Positions 41,378 to 51,107 of a DNA stretch of 64,000 nucleotides are shown in pieces. The stretch comes from Hermatobates lingyangjiaoensis (lineage: Eukaryota; Arthropoda; Insecta; Hemiptera; Hermatobatidae): contig JAPFBL010000102.1 in the NCBI GenBank assembly GCA_026182355.1, forward strand, positions 442,501-506,500, given 5' to 3'. The notes beneath the pieces were generated by a model, which saw only the letters and a list, made by a program, of their open reading frames with translations, did no database searches and was not told the DNA's origin. Within the stretch, counting starts at the first letter, position 1. Each line of letters starts with the position of its first letter. A program made the translations under genes and the position numbers.

Positions 41378-41560
41378 AAGTAGCATCAGCTTCTGCTCTC
41401 ACGAGTTTTGGGCTGGTGGCCTCCATCTTGTGACGATTCTTCTATCTTGTGGTTGGAGCTTCCTCATCAATTGTCCAAGGGACATCAATTCATATGATCT
41501 TTCGACCATAATTCGTTGGTCATCGTCTGGTAAAATCTTCTTCTGGAAGGATGCTTAAAT
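41378..41560 (-). other. Possible coding exon or gene fragment on minus strand
   Basis: The minus strand is open for about 58 codons with a protein-like composition: FQKKILPDDDQRIMVERSYE, then LMSLGQLMRKLQPQDRR and IVTRWRPPAQNS, then a stop. It is preceded by TTTATTTAAG, a weak acceptor-like AG. I do not recognise the protein. It lies directly beside a family G end, so it could be a transposon-captured or a host fragment. Confidence 0.3.
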
Positions 41561-41639
41561 AAACTACCTTAGTTGATATGATTTCTGATTGGTCCAATAA
41601 ACTTGCCTTATTGGTCAGTCAGAGTACATGTTTCAGTTT

Positions 41640-41720
41640 TCGTTCTTATTCCAACTTTTCAATATTTCGACCGCCATTACGGTCGAAATATTGAAAAGTG
41701 AGTCTTTGTTATTCAATGTA
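41640..41720. mobile_element. Minimal palindrome of a D/E-type terminus
   Basis: ACTTTTCAATATTTCGACCG and its complement CGGTCGAAATATTGAAAAGT meet over a 6-base centre. Only the GAAA, ATAT helix III and helix I part of the hammerhead survive on each side. Confidence 0.6.
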
Positions 41721-41734
41721 GATTAAGAAACACG

Positions 41735-41935
41735 CAATGTAAATAAATTAGAACACGCACGTATGGTCTCTAATTTTCGGTTTGAACCGTCTTCTGGAGA
41801 GATAGAGAGGGAAATCAAGCACACTGGTACAGAGACGGTTGGTTGAAGACCATCAATGTTGGCGTATTCTCGCCAGGTCACAGAGAATAAGGCAAAGAAG
41901 AATATTTAAAATAGATTATAGGATAGGGAATAATA
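41735..41935 (-). mobile_element. Family B terminal fragment with hammerhead
   Basis: Minus motif near 41769-41806: CTCC AGAAGA (core T/G to A change: CCAGAAGA), C, GGTTCAAACC, GAA, AATT, A, GAGA. The interior matches the 7.9 kb copy (GAGACGGTTGG, CACAGAGAATAAGGC). Confidence 0.65.
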
Positions 41936-42819
41936 AAAAAATAATAAATGAATAAATAAGAGAAAATACAAGGATAGAAGTATATAAAAATGAAAATAAA
42001 TGGATCCAGAAAATATTATCTGGTAATGTATAGTTATGGAAATTTATAACTGAAGAAGTTTTTACATAAATATTTCATAATTTCTATTTTAAATTGTTTT
42101 ATCGGATAATGTAAATTTATAATTTAAATCAAAATGATTAATTCTATATTTTATTTTGAAAATATCAGACAGTTGAAAATAACAAACATGTTTCAAGTAA
42201 AGCTGTTGTCAGTTATATATAGCCATAAAAATACATTCCTAGAAAAGAGTTGATTTCAAGGTGATCAATACTCAGATCGAGCTTACTTGTGGTCTCCCGA
42301 TTAGCCTAATTGAGGAAATAGAACAGTCAAGAGGTTCATTTTAGACCGGATTCCTTGGCGAACCAATTGGGTTGATTAAATTGCCCAGCCTTCTCTTCAG
42401 TACTTTGTTCCTTTACACTTAAAGAACAAAACCTAACTTGCTCAAGTTCTTAGAGTGAAAAAATATCAACTTTGGTGCTGTAGAAATCCTTTATGAAATC
42501 TAATGCCAATAACACAATAAGATATTAATTACAAACTATAAATAGTGACACTTGAATTTAGATACAAAATAATATTTAAATGATTTTCACCTCCACGTTT
42601 CAACGTTTTTTGTATGAAGCAAAACTTTTAAGCTAATATATATATATTATAATAATTATGTTTTACAACTAATATGAGAGATGAAAGCCAACGTCTAAGA
42701 TATCCGTCTAACTGATAGTGACAAAAATTTTTTTTTGGTTAAAAAATCTTAGTCATTTTTCTGATTTTTATAGTATGGTTCGGAGTTGATGTACATAGTT
42801 ATATGTCTTTGTATCGGTC
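41936..42819. other. AT-rich stretch without identified features
   Basis: Nothing supported. Confidence 0.55.
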
Positions 42820-42950
42820 ACTACTCTTTCACGTCTCCCCTCCTATTTTTCTTTTTCGTTTTCTCCTCTTCTGAAGACGGCAAGAAAACCGAAATGATCG
42901 AAAATCGTCAGTGTTAGTCTCTGTTTTGTGTTTTCTAGTTGCAACTTATA
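42820..42950 (+). mobile_element. Hammerhead-like terminal fragment, unassigned family
   Basis: CTTCTGAAGACGGCAAGAA, then AACCGAAATGATCGAAAAT: canonical CTGAAGA and GAAA but weak helix II. The following TCTGTTTTGTGTTTTCTAG resembles other PLE outer ends. Confidence 0.4.
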
Positions 42951-42956
42951 TAGAAA

Positions 42957-43168
42957 AAGATTTCACATAAACACGTGAAATAACAATCAATGATTAAACC
43001 ACAATAAGAAAATGGGAAAACAAGACTAAGATCTTTCAACCGTAAGAAGCGGTCTTCGTCAGAGTCAAAAACCCAACGTTGGGTTTTTGACTCTGACGAA
43101 GACCGCTTGTTACGGTTGAAAGATCTTAGTCTTGTTTTCCCATTTTCTTATTGTGGTTTGATCATTGA
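42957..43168. mobile_element. Family A minimal perfect palindrome with two hammerheads
   Basis: Two mirrored termini meet at CCCAACGTTGGG, with essentially no spacer. Minus hammerhead 43024-43066 (loop change GTAAGAAGC). Plus hammerhead 43089-43131 is consensus. It starts CACATAAACACGTGAAAT on the left. The right end loses the TTTCACGTG hairpin and runs into TA. Confidence 0.85.
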
Positions 43169-43169
43169 A

Positions 43170-43171
<2 letters not shown>

Positions 43172-43209
<38 letters not shown>
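43172..43209. repeat. (TA)n tract between two PLE units
   Basis: Separates family A and family D units. Confidence 0.95.
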
Positions 43210-43210
<1 letters not shown>

Positions 43211-43350
43211 CGAGATTGAAAAAAAGAACACCAAAAAAATAAATCACACAAACTTGCTACTATCTTCCTGGTGACGAGGAAATCGAAATATAGTAGTGAG
43301 TTTTTGTGATTTCTTTTATGTGTGCTCTTTTTGTGAATCTAGTTTAGTTA
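43209..43350. mobile_element. Family D minimal palindrome
   Basis: AATCACACAAACTTGCTACTA / TAGTAGTGAGTTTTTGTGATT arms with one motif surviving on plus (43264-43300): CTGGTGA (A6 to G), C, GAGGAAATC, GAA, ATAT, A, GTAGTGAG. Confidence 0.65.
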
Positions 43351-43359
43351 GTTCATGGA

Positions 43360-43500
43360 ATGGTTTATGTATATAGTTTAACACTTAAGAAAGAACACAG
43401 AAAACCACTACAGAGCTCACTTCGATATTTCGACATCCGTCGTCATCGGAAAGAAGTGCGAAGTACTCGCGTTGAGAAACAAACTGCTACTCAACTCAAC
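43360..43500 (-). mobile_element. Family E terminal fragment (hammerhead 43417-43455)
   Basis: Near copy of 39300-39440, including AAGAACACAGAAA, the CGATATTTCGACATCCGTCG core and GTTGAGAAACAAACTGCTAC. Confidence 0.6.
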
Positions 43501-43504
43501 TGCT

Positions 43505-44167
43505 ACTCAAACATATATATTACGTTTCGCAGTAAACCACAGATACAGAACAGTGAAACGAACACACTTACCATCTCTAATTTTTGGTTGAACCGCCATC
43601 AGGAGAGTTCAGATAGGGACACCAAGCACACTTGCAAAGCAAGCTGGACAACATTGTTGGTTGTTGAACCAGTGCCCGGTTCAAGGAAAGTATTAAAAAT
43701 AAACTAGGAATAAGCGGAGAGCTAAGAAATAGAAAGTGAAAATGAAGAAAATAAGGAAATATAGATAATTAAAACTTAAAAAATATTAATGAAGTAAATT
43801 AAGTGGGAAATAACTAAAACTAAAGAAAATCTAGGAATATAGACAATAAATACTTATATAATAATAATAAAGAATATGATTACAATAATGTAAAGTTGTA
43901 TAAATAATAATTTAAAATAAAATAAGATAAAAAGAATAATAATAAAAAATATGTTAATACAAAATAGTGTATTCGCTAAATATTTGCAAGTTTGCTTGGT
44001 TGGTGTTCATATCTGAACTCATTGCAAGTGCGCTTGGTGTCCCTATCTGAACTTTCCTTATGATGGTTCAACCGAAAATTAGTCAGTAAGTCTGTACGAT
44101 TGTTGCTTCTGCGTCTCTTGTTTACTGTGAAACGTTTGTTGTCCTTCTGTATCGTTTTCCTGTTTAC
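43505..44167. mobile_element. Family B-related inverted unit with A-rich interior
   Basis: Arms: left from 43505 (ACGTTTCGCAGTAAAC), right to 44167 (GTTTACTGTGAAACGT, then CTTCTGTATCGTTTTCCTG). Left minus hammerhead near 43572-43606: CTGATGG, C, GGTTCAACC, AAAAATTAGAG. The right plus copy is damaged (CCTTATGATGG). The 300-base interior is almost pure A/T. Confidence 0.65.
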
Positions 44168-44169
44168 AA

Positions 44170-44440
44170 TATATTTGCTCTTTATAAACGGAAAGACGAT
44201 CCAAATTGGACAGAATAAGAGTTCGTAATAAAATCGAAGAAGAGTAATACGTACAGTAAAAAAATATTCTTACAAATTCACATTTTCGGGCAATCTAAAA
44301 AAAAAAAGAGAAAGTGAGACCAATCACATTGTGGACGCAAGTAAGTAACTTACTTGGTTACTTTGGTTAGTTGGTTACTTGTGCATTTACAACGTGCTTG
44401 GTTTCCCTTTCTCTGCTCTCCTGAAGACGGATTACCCACT
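44170..44440. mobile_element. Family C head-to-head unit, hammerheads damaged
   Basis: Left end ACGGAAAGACGATCCAAATT. The left motif is deleted after TTTTCGGGCAATC, while the right keeps CTCCTGAAGACGGATTACCC and then stops. The centre has GTTACTTGGTTAC repeats. Confidence 0.6.
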
Positions 44441-44921
44441 CGTTACTATGCCAATGGACTGGGCTAGCATTTCTGTATTATTCTTTTATACCATGATCCG
44501 TATTAATAAATATGTACTGATAACAAAAATCAACAACCATTGAATCATCTATTAGCTAATTTGAGGTAGTTCATTGTCAAAGAATTTGACCAGTTCTGTA
44601 ATAATGTGCTGCATCTAATATCCATAGAAATTAATCATGGTTCATTGGATTTTTGGTCATTTCTTGTATTATGTCTTCACAATTATATTGTCATACATAT
44701 AAGAAGTGTTCACCCTATTATATATCTTATAAATATTTTGTTTTTGTAAGAATTTAAAAAAAATTTCAGGCTCCAAAATGGGCTGATAACCGTCAAAAAA
44801 CCCTTATCTTATTTATGAATTTCTCATTGTAGTTCATATGATGATTTTTATTTGCATTTGTAATTAAGCATAGATTCTCATATATTTATTTTTCTCATAT
44901 ATTCAGTGATTGTGTAACGGA
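44441..44921. other. AT-rich stretch without identified features
   Basis: Nothing supported. Confidence 0.55.
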
Positions 44922-45375
44922 CAAATAAAGTTCAATGTAGATACAGAAACATAGAAAAACTAAAAACACAGGTTCACAGTCTCTAATTTTCGGCTTACGC
45001 TGTCTTCAGGAGAGATGAAACAGATTATATACGTATATAATTACTATCAATGATCAAACCACAATAAGAAATGGGAAAACAAGAGTCTAGTCTTGTTTTC
45101 CCATTTCTTATTGTGGTTTGATCATTGATTGTTATTTCACGTGTTTATGTGGAATCTTTTTATATAATTACGTATATAATTTTGGATATATTTTACAAAT
45201 ACATAGACAAGGTATTTCATTTTACTGAATATTATGGCAAGAAATCATATTTCAAACTGTAACATTTAATCCAACCGTGTCTGTACCAGTGTGCTTGGTT
45301 TCCGTCTTTTATCTCTCCTAAAGATAGTTCAAACAGAGAATTAGAAACTTATTCTATGTGTGTGTTTTTAATTTA
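44922..45375. mobile_element. Family B unit interrupted by a family A palindrome
   Basis: 44922-45030 is an inverted family B end (minus hammerhead near 44975-45015, core CTGAAGA). 45265-45375 is the matching plus end (CCTAAAGA, a decayed core). Between them, 45045-45167 is a family A palindrome whose two arms meet at AAGAGTCTAGTCTTG, with both hammerheads deleted. TA-containing sequence flanks the insert. The order implies that family A arrived after family B. Confidence 0.7.
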
Positions 45376-45539
45376 TGTATATCTACGAAAGGTAATGATC
45401 ATTTAAAGTAATTCTTCTGAGATCACCACAACAATTTATTTATAGAATGTAAATTACCTTTACGATGTGTTGCTATTATTCGGATATTGCTTTATCACAT
45501 AGAGTACAATTTTGTGTAGCATAAGTGAATAAGTCGATT

Positions 45540-45845
45540 AAGAGCGATTTATGAAGTGGAAGTCCTAAGACGAAGTAGAGCGTGTTATTGGGGGATAATA
45601 AGGAGAGCCGGTGTCGCTGAGTCGTACCGGGAGGTCATCAGGAGTCTTGAGGACCACCCGCCGCCTGCAGGACTGCTTCTGCCCAAGGCCACCCGACCCC
45701 CACTTCTCCACATCACTAACGAGCCCCTCTCTCTCTCCCCCCTCCCCCCCTGACCGTTATTTATTACCCTCTGTTTCCCACTACAAATGTCTTCATTTCA
45801 GCTCTACGCACCTTCCCACCTCATTCATTGCCCCAGACCAATAAC
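45540..45845 (+). other. GC-rich island, possible exon, unidentified
   Basis: The most GC-rich stretch of the window (ACCCGCCGCCTGCAGG, CCACCCGACCCCC). Two overlapping plus frames are open through it. The one from 45556 gives RRAGVAESYREVIRSLEDH then PPPAGLLLPKATRPP, which looks protein-like. No domain was recognised. A CT/C-rich run follows (45727-45752). It could be an exon of a host gene or a first exon with CpG-like composition. Confidence 0.3.
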
Positions 45846-46512
45846 TTTTTTTTTTTTCATCCACAAGTGCTAACTAAGGAACCACCGTTTCTAAACAGGT
45901 CTACAAATTATGCGTTATACAAATTAGGCTAGACATAAGATTCTATGATTAAAAATGTATTCTATCTTGTCAATATAAAAAAGAATGCTAATTTTTGAAA
46001 CAAAATGTAATTACATTTCGAAAAAAAGTGCATTCCTATACTAATTGCATTACTGTAAGATTCTCAGATCGTGTCATTTAATTTTTTTCTATAAAACATT
46101 GAAGTAGTAATTTTTTCAACTTTTTTGATATCACATGCCTTCTAACTGATAACTACTAAAGCTTAATGTCTTCATTTTATCACAATCTTCACTCAATATT
46201 GACACAAAAGTACTCAAAATATTTTAAAAATATATCGGAAAGGTATGGGAAGAAATTATATTTCAAAATCTAACATTTACTTAAAACTCCTTATATGTCG
46301 AACAAATCTCTCTTTTTTTTAATGATATGGGTTTATTTTGAAGTAATTTTGTATATTCTATTGAACATAATAAATATTTACACATGTTTCATCATCTTGT
46401 TTTTTAGAAGTACAAGACAATTGGAAATACATAATTAAGGTTTCAAATTTGTATTTTTTTTGTTTATGTTTTTGTATTCAATGAGATTTGTATTTATGCT
46501 TAAATTTATTTA
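45846..46512. other. AT-rich stretch without identified features
   Basis: Nothing supported. Confidence 0.55.
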
Positions 46513-46712
46513 TACACTTTTTCGATGAAAATACCATTGGATAATAAAGAAACAATGTAGATACAGAAAGATAGTGAAACTAAAAACACACGCTTACAGT
46601 CTCTAATTTTTGGCTTTCACCATCCTAAGGAGAGGTAAAAGTGAGAAGGTAAGCGCACTTGGTACAGGGTTTCCAACTGCCTCTGTACTGCCTCAGTGTG
46701 CTTGGTTTATTT
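46513..46712. mobile_element. Family B unit, collapsed
   Basis: Left inverted end TTTTTCGATGAAAATACCAT, then a decayed minus motif (CTTAGGATGG, then AGCCAAAAATTAGAG). The interior TTTCCAACTGCCTCTG joins a stub of the right arm (CAGTGTGCTTGGTTTA) and a TA run. Confidence 0.55.
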
Positions 46713-46717
46713 TTAAT

Positions 46718-46720
<3 letters not shown>

Positions 46721-46774
<54 letters not shown>
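46721..46774. repeat. (TA)n tract
   Basis: Long TA run abutting family B and family A units. Confidence 0.95.
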
Positions 46775-46778
<4 letters not shown>

Positions 46779-46779
46779 T

Positions 46780-46972
46780 TAATTTACATATATGATCAAA
46801 CAACAATATGAAATGGGAAAAAAGACTAAGATCTTTCAACCGTAACAAGCGCTCTTCGTCAGAGAGTGTTTCAACCCCAACTGTAGGGGTTTTTGACTCT
46901 GACGAAGACCGCTTGTTACGGTTAAAGATCTTAGTCTTTTTTTACTTGTTATTTCACGTGTTTATGTGAAAT

Positions 46973-46976
<4 letters not shown>
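46780..46976. mobile_element. Family A head-to-head unit, two hammerheads (one damaged)
   Basis: Minus motif 46824-46866 has its helix I changed (AGAGAG). Plus motif 46895-46936 reads CGGTTAAAGATC, having lost the G12 of GAAA, so it should be dead. Confidence 0.75.

Positions 46977-47016
<40 letters not shown>
46977..47016. repeat. (TA)n tract between two family A units
   Basis: Pure TA run. Confidence 0.95.
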
Positions 47017-47018
<2 letters not shown>

Positions 47019-47722
47019 ATGATCAAACCACAATAAGATATGGGAAAACAAGACTAAGATCTTTCAACCGTAACAAGCGGTCTTCGTCAGAGTCAAAAAC
47101 CCAACTGAACACTAGATGCAGAAAACATCTGGTGAGGAGTTGAGAAGAGTGGGAGGGAAGAGTGGTATTTTAAAAGGGTGAAAGCACAGGAAAGGACTAA
47201 TGTCCAGAAAGGGATGTTTGGGGAAACAAAGGAGTACAGTAAGAAAAAGTAAAAAACTATCCGCTAGCTGTCAACCCTCTTTGAAGAGGCTATTGCCCTC
47301 GTGACGAAAGTATCAAGTTTGAAGAGACCGTTACTAATGTTTATAATATTAGATCTATTAAATTTAATTAGAGACGATTCAATAATATTTCTTAACAACA
47401 TTGATTTTTCATAGGTAATAAATTTAGCTCCTGTCCAATCAAGCTAGCGGATAGTTTTTTACTTTTTCTTACTGTACTCCTTTGTTTCCCCAAACATCCC
47501 TTTCTGGACATTAGTCCTTTCCTGTGCTTTCACCCTTTTAAAATACCACTCTTCCCTCCCACTCTTCTCAACTCCTCACCAGATGTTTTCTGCATCTAGT
47601 GTTCAGTTGGGTTTTTGACTCTGACGAAGACCGCTTGTTACGGTTGAAAGATCTTAGTCTTGTTTTCCCATTTCTTATTGTGGTTTGATCATTGATTGTT
47701 GTTTCACGTGTTTATGTGAAAT

Positions 47723-47726
<4 letters not shown>
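47017..47726. mobile_element. Family A head-to-head unit with GIY-YIG 3' scrap
   Basis: Nearly identical to the outer parts of PLE locus 1. Left hammerhead 47052-47094 (minus), the leader with GATGTTTGGGGAAACAAAGG, the stop codon region and the last coding bases of the family A protein (minus, about 47275-47440). An abrupt switch at about 47443 follows, to the plus-strand leader (AGCTAGCGGATAG) and right hammerhead 47617-47659. Both hammerheads match consensus. Such units, lacking nearly all protein, need a protein supplied in trans. Confidence 0.85.

Positions 47727-47765
<39 letters not shown>
47727..47765. repeat. (TA)n tract
   Basis: Pure TA run between family A and family C units. Confidence 0.95.
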
Positions 47766-47766
<1 letters not shown>

Positions 47767-48045
47767 CAGTTTAAAATTGAAGATAGGTAGCACACAAAGT
47801 AATGAAACACACTTATAAACACAAATTTTTGGGCAATCCGTCTTCAGGAGAAATGAGAAAGAGGGACCAAGCACGTTGTAGACGCAACGGTAACCGACAG
47901 TTTTGGTCTTCCTTTCTCTTTTCTCCTGAAGACGGATTGCCCGAAAATTTGAGTTTGTAGGTGTTTCTTTCCTTTGTGCGCTACCTATCTTCAATTTTGA
48001 ACTGTTATTGTGTCCAGTTTGGATCGTCTTTCCGTTTATCAAGTG
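47766..48045. mobile_element. Family C head-to-head unit with two hammerheads
   Basis: Minus motif 47819-47852 and plus motif 47921-47956: CTGAAGA, C, GGATTGCCC, GAA, AATT, T, GAGT. The layout is the same as 39484-39790, and the right end AAGTGAATATATA matches. Confidence 0.75.
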
Positions 48046-48046
48046 A

Positions 48047-48183
48047 ATATATATATATATATATGGTAAACGAAATACGATCCAGAAGGACTGTCGTCCC
48101 TCTGTCAATTCACTTCTCCTGCAGAGGAAGACCGCCATAACAGTCGATATATTGAAAAGTGAGTTTTTTATTACGTTTTTTTC
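48047..48183 (+). mobile_element. Family M terminal unit (relic hammerhead)
   Basis: After a TA run: GGTAAACGAAATACGATCC, then TCTCCTGCAGAGGAAGACCG, CAGTCGATATATTG, AAAAGTGAG. Near-identical to 50536-50690. The core reads CTGCAGAGGA and GAUA replaces GAAA, so it is inactive. Confidence 0.55.
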
Positions 48184-48329
48184 CATGTGTCACAGTTTAT
48201 TGTAACTATATATATAAAATCAAACATTTTTGAAGGTATATAAAGTAAAGACCAAAATTTTTCCAAAATATAACAAAACAATAAAACCAAAAAACATTTC
48301 TTGTTTTTCATTTATATAACAGCAACAAT

Positions 48330-48455
48330 GATTATAAATTTTGGATTTATATTGTAGATGTACCTGATGATGAACACTAGGCGTTCGAAATGCGTAGTAA
48401 ATTAAAATCTTTCTGGTGAAAGTTAATATATTTTTCCTCGCCATCATGAATATAT
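48330..48455 (+). mobile_element. Family J-related terminal fragment with hammerhead (48360-48399)
   Basis: ACCTGATGATGAACACTAGG, then CGTTCGAAATGCGTAG: canonical CTGATGA and GAAA, helix II GAAC...GTTC, helix III ATGCGT (self-complementary with G-U pairs), A cleavage, GTA. The 3' part AGTTAATATATTTTTCCTCG matches 37430-37465. Confidence 0.65.
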
Positions 48456-49039
48456 ACTATAGAATAACTACTATGCGTAGCTCGTGAGTTGCCGTGTAAT
48501 TTTATGTTGTAAACAAAAAATTATTTAAAGTGTATAAAAGAAAATTTCAGAAAAATAAGGTTTTACGCCCAGTAAACATATTGACATGCTAAGGTGATTA
48601 AATAATGGTTTCTCAAAGCCATTATTAGTAATTTTTTTTTTAAAAAATAATGTGCTTAATTTTTTGAAAATTCCCTTAACTTACCATGCTTGATGGATAT
48701 CTCTCCTTATAACCACTCCTGTCTAATCGTTTTCCTTAGAATACTAACTGGCCTTGCATTCTTCCCAGTGTTGTATAGGCATTATCCTCCCTTCATTTAC
48801 ACTTTTATTACTTTGATATTATCGACGTAATTTCAGATTATTTTATCTCTCAATATCTTTGAACAACTGAAGTTTTTCTTTTTCCTTTCAGTTGTCATGA
48901 ATATTAATGTTCAAAATAAAGTTCACTTATTTCAGGTATTTTCTGCATTAAGTATAATTACAAAAGTTCATCATTTGGTTCAGGAGTAACACACTGGTAA
49001 GAAAGTAACTCTTATGGTAATTTGGGGGCCGAGTTCTGG
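48456..49039. other. AT-rich stretch without identified features
   Basis: Nothing supported. Confidence 0.55.
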
Positions 49040-49121
49040 AGTTGGGTTTTTGACTCTGTCGAAGACCGCTGGTTACGGTTGAAATATTTTAGTCTTTTTT
49101 CTCATTTCATATTGTGGTTTG

Positions 49122-49125
<4 letters not shown>
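49040..49125 (+). mobile_element. Family A terminal fragment, damaged hammerhead
   Basis: GACT, CTGTCGA (A6 to T), A, GACCG...CGGTT, GAA, ATATTT, T, AGTC at 49052-49094. Single arm. Confidence 0.65.
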
Positions 49126-49154
<29 letters not shown>

Positions 49155-49157
<3 letters not shown>

Positions 49158-49458
49158 GGTCTGCCTGCGGAGCGACTCGTTTCTAACCTCCTGATGACGA
49201 GGCCATCGAAATATAGTAGTGAGGCTCTGTTTCATTATTGTGTATTATTTATGTCAGTCTAGTTTATATATATATATTTTATCTTCCCTGTCTACCTTTC
49301 CTCCGAAAGTTGGCTACACTGTTTGAGTGCTTCAGTTCGAACACCAAGTCAGTCGTTATCAGCCTTTGGAGCGATTCACTTCTTTTCCTGAAGACAAGGA
49401 CATCGAAATATAGTAGTGAGTTCAGTGGTTTCCTTTCTATGTGTTCTTTTTTAAATTC

Positions 49459-49462
<4 letters not shown>
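49155..49462 (+). mobile_element. Two direct family D terminal fragments in tandem
   Basis: First motif 49187-49224: CTGATGA, C, GA-GGCCA-TC, GAA, ATAT, A, GTAGTGAG. Second motif 49384-49420: CTGAAGA, C, AAGGACATC, GAA, ATAT, A, GTAGTGAG. Each ends CTAGTTTATATATA. This is the rare head-to-tail arrangement expected for pseudo-LTR tandems. Confidence 0.7.

Positions 49463-49498
<36 letters not shown>
49463..49498. repeat. (TA)n tract
   Basis: Pure TA run. Confidence 0.95.
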
Positions 49499-49499
<1 letters not shown>

Positions 49500-49502
<3 letters not shown>

Positions 49503-49661
49503 CAAAACTTGAAATGGTCCAACAGGACTACTAGTTAACACATGAAAGAGAAAAAACAAATAAAGATACACACAAAAGACTCACAACGATATTTCGACAG
49601 TCGTCGTCATCGTTGTGAGTCTTTTGTGTGCATCTTTATTTGTTTTTTCTCTTTCATGTGT

Positions 49662-49668
<7 letters not shown>
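49500..49668. mobile_element. Family E minimal palindrome
   Basis: Arms GTTAACACATGAAAGAGAAA / TTTCTCTTTCATGTGTTAAC meet near 49605. Only one GTCGAAATATCGTTGTGAG remains (minus). The centre CGTCGTCATCGTTGTG shows the core was lost at the junction. Confidence 0.65.
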
Positions 49669-49693
<25 letters not shown>

Positions 49694-49694
49694 C

Positions 49695-49747
49695 GAGTTC
49701 AAAATTCAAGAAGAAAATTCGATTTTGAACTCGTAAATTTTCCAGTT

Positions 49748-49800
<53 letters not shown>
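49695..49800. repeat. Family C remnant and (TA)n tract
   Basis: ACGAGTTCAAAATTC / GATTTTGAACTCGT is a 55-base inverted scrap of the family C outer end. The TA run is at 49750-49800. Confidence 0.7.
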
Positions 49801-49803
<3 letters not shown>

Positions 49804-49965
49804 TAAATTGAAGAAACGGTCCACGTGGACCATAAAGATTTAAATTACACGAAACACGATATAGAAAATATATAAAAAAAAAATACTTGCTAAATTCAAT
49901 ATTTCGAACAGTTGTTCGTCATCCAGAGAGGTCTCCCCACGTCGAAGGTAGGCATGCAAGTCTCA
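49800..49965 (-). mobile_element. Family I terminal fragment with hammerhead relic (49889-49930)
   Basis: Minus strand: CTCTCTGGATGACGAACAAC, then TGTTCGAAATATTGAATT: core carries one extra G (CTGGATGA), helix II GAAC...GTTC is intact, helix III ATAT. Confidence 0.5.
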
Positions 49966-50269
49966 TGTGTTTATGTGTTGTAGATTGGGTTGGCTGAGAG
50001 TGTTTGTAGGTGTGTAGCGATATTACGACACATATCTGCAATATATTTCGTAACAGAAATGACCTAAGCCAAACCCCTTATTTATTCACTTTATATATAT
50101 AAATATATAATTGGGTGCCATGTTAAAGAAAATTGTGGTAATTAAATTTAAAAATGTTGCGTAAAGTACCATTATATGAATGTGTCACACGATTTGTTTT
50201 TTTTTTTTTACTTTTTTATATGCTTACAGATAGGCAACTGACTTTATTTCGATAGATGAATTTGTAAAT
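49966..50269. other. AT-rich stretch without identified features
   Basis: Nothing supported. Confidence 0.5.
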
Positions 50270-50455
50270 AATTATATAGCTACCGTATTATTATTCTCTT
50301 GGTGACAATGCATGTCGAAGTATAGAAGCATGTCGAAGTAGTGGTTTTCATGATTTCACAATTAACACTTTAGTTTCAGTTCAACTGTGACGATGACCAC
50401 TTGTTTTTGTTGAAAGATATTAGTTGTTTTTATTTTTTACTGTGGTTTAGATGTT
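50270..50455 (+). mobile_element. Eroded family D and A terminal fragments
   Basis: GGTGACAATGCATGTCGAAG with a partial duplication (AGCATGTCGAAGTAGTGG), then a family A-like TGTGACGATGACCACTTG, GTTGAAAGATATTAG. Confidence 0.4.
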
Positions 50456-50535
50456 TATATTATACTAGACTATCCGTGACCCTTTGTGTCACTTAGAAAT
50501 TGAATATATATATTAAGAAATATATATATATATAT

Positions 50536-50690
50536 TAAGTGAATATATATATATATATATGGTAAACGAAATACGATCCAGAAGGACTGTCGTCCCTATG
50601 TCAATTCACTTCTTCTGCAGAGGACGACCGCCATAACAGTCGATATATTGAAAAGTGAGTTCTTTATTACGTTTTTTCCATGTGTCATTT
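50536..50690 (+). mobile_element. Family M terminal unit, second copy
   Basis: Near-identical to 48047-48183, including the preceding AAGTGAATATATA stretch. It indicates a recent shared source or a local duplication. Confidence 0.6.
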
Positions 50691-51107
50691 AAATAAAATA
50701 TTTAAATAAATTCACTAAGCATGATTAACAGGGATACTTTTAGTTATTGCTTCCAGTTATTAATGCACGGAAACAGATTCTAACATGTCGTAAGTTTTTG
50801 TTATAGTATTCTTAACATAATTCAAGATATGTACACAGTGAGTATATTTTCCGAAATAAATATCATTTAAAAGAAAAAAAATCATTTATTTTATCGTATA
50901 AATAAATGAAACATCATCTCAAGTAATGTATACAATGAAATATATTTAAAACAAACAAAACTTGATAATTGAAATATTCAATTTATTTACCTAACGTAAA
51001 ACAAAATTAATGAAAGGAATGTGTCTTTCTAATATTACCTCAGAACATTCGTATTTTATCTGACATTTGTGTTCAAGTTTATTTCCAAATATTCATTGTT
51101 ACATTTA
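50691..51107. other. AT-rich stretch without identified features
   Basis: Nothing supported. Confidence 0.55.

Noticed and set aside
47725..48186. 153-codon minus-strand frame
   Set aside because: It runs across TA repeats and the family C unit, including both hammerheads. It is not a plausible protein.
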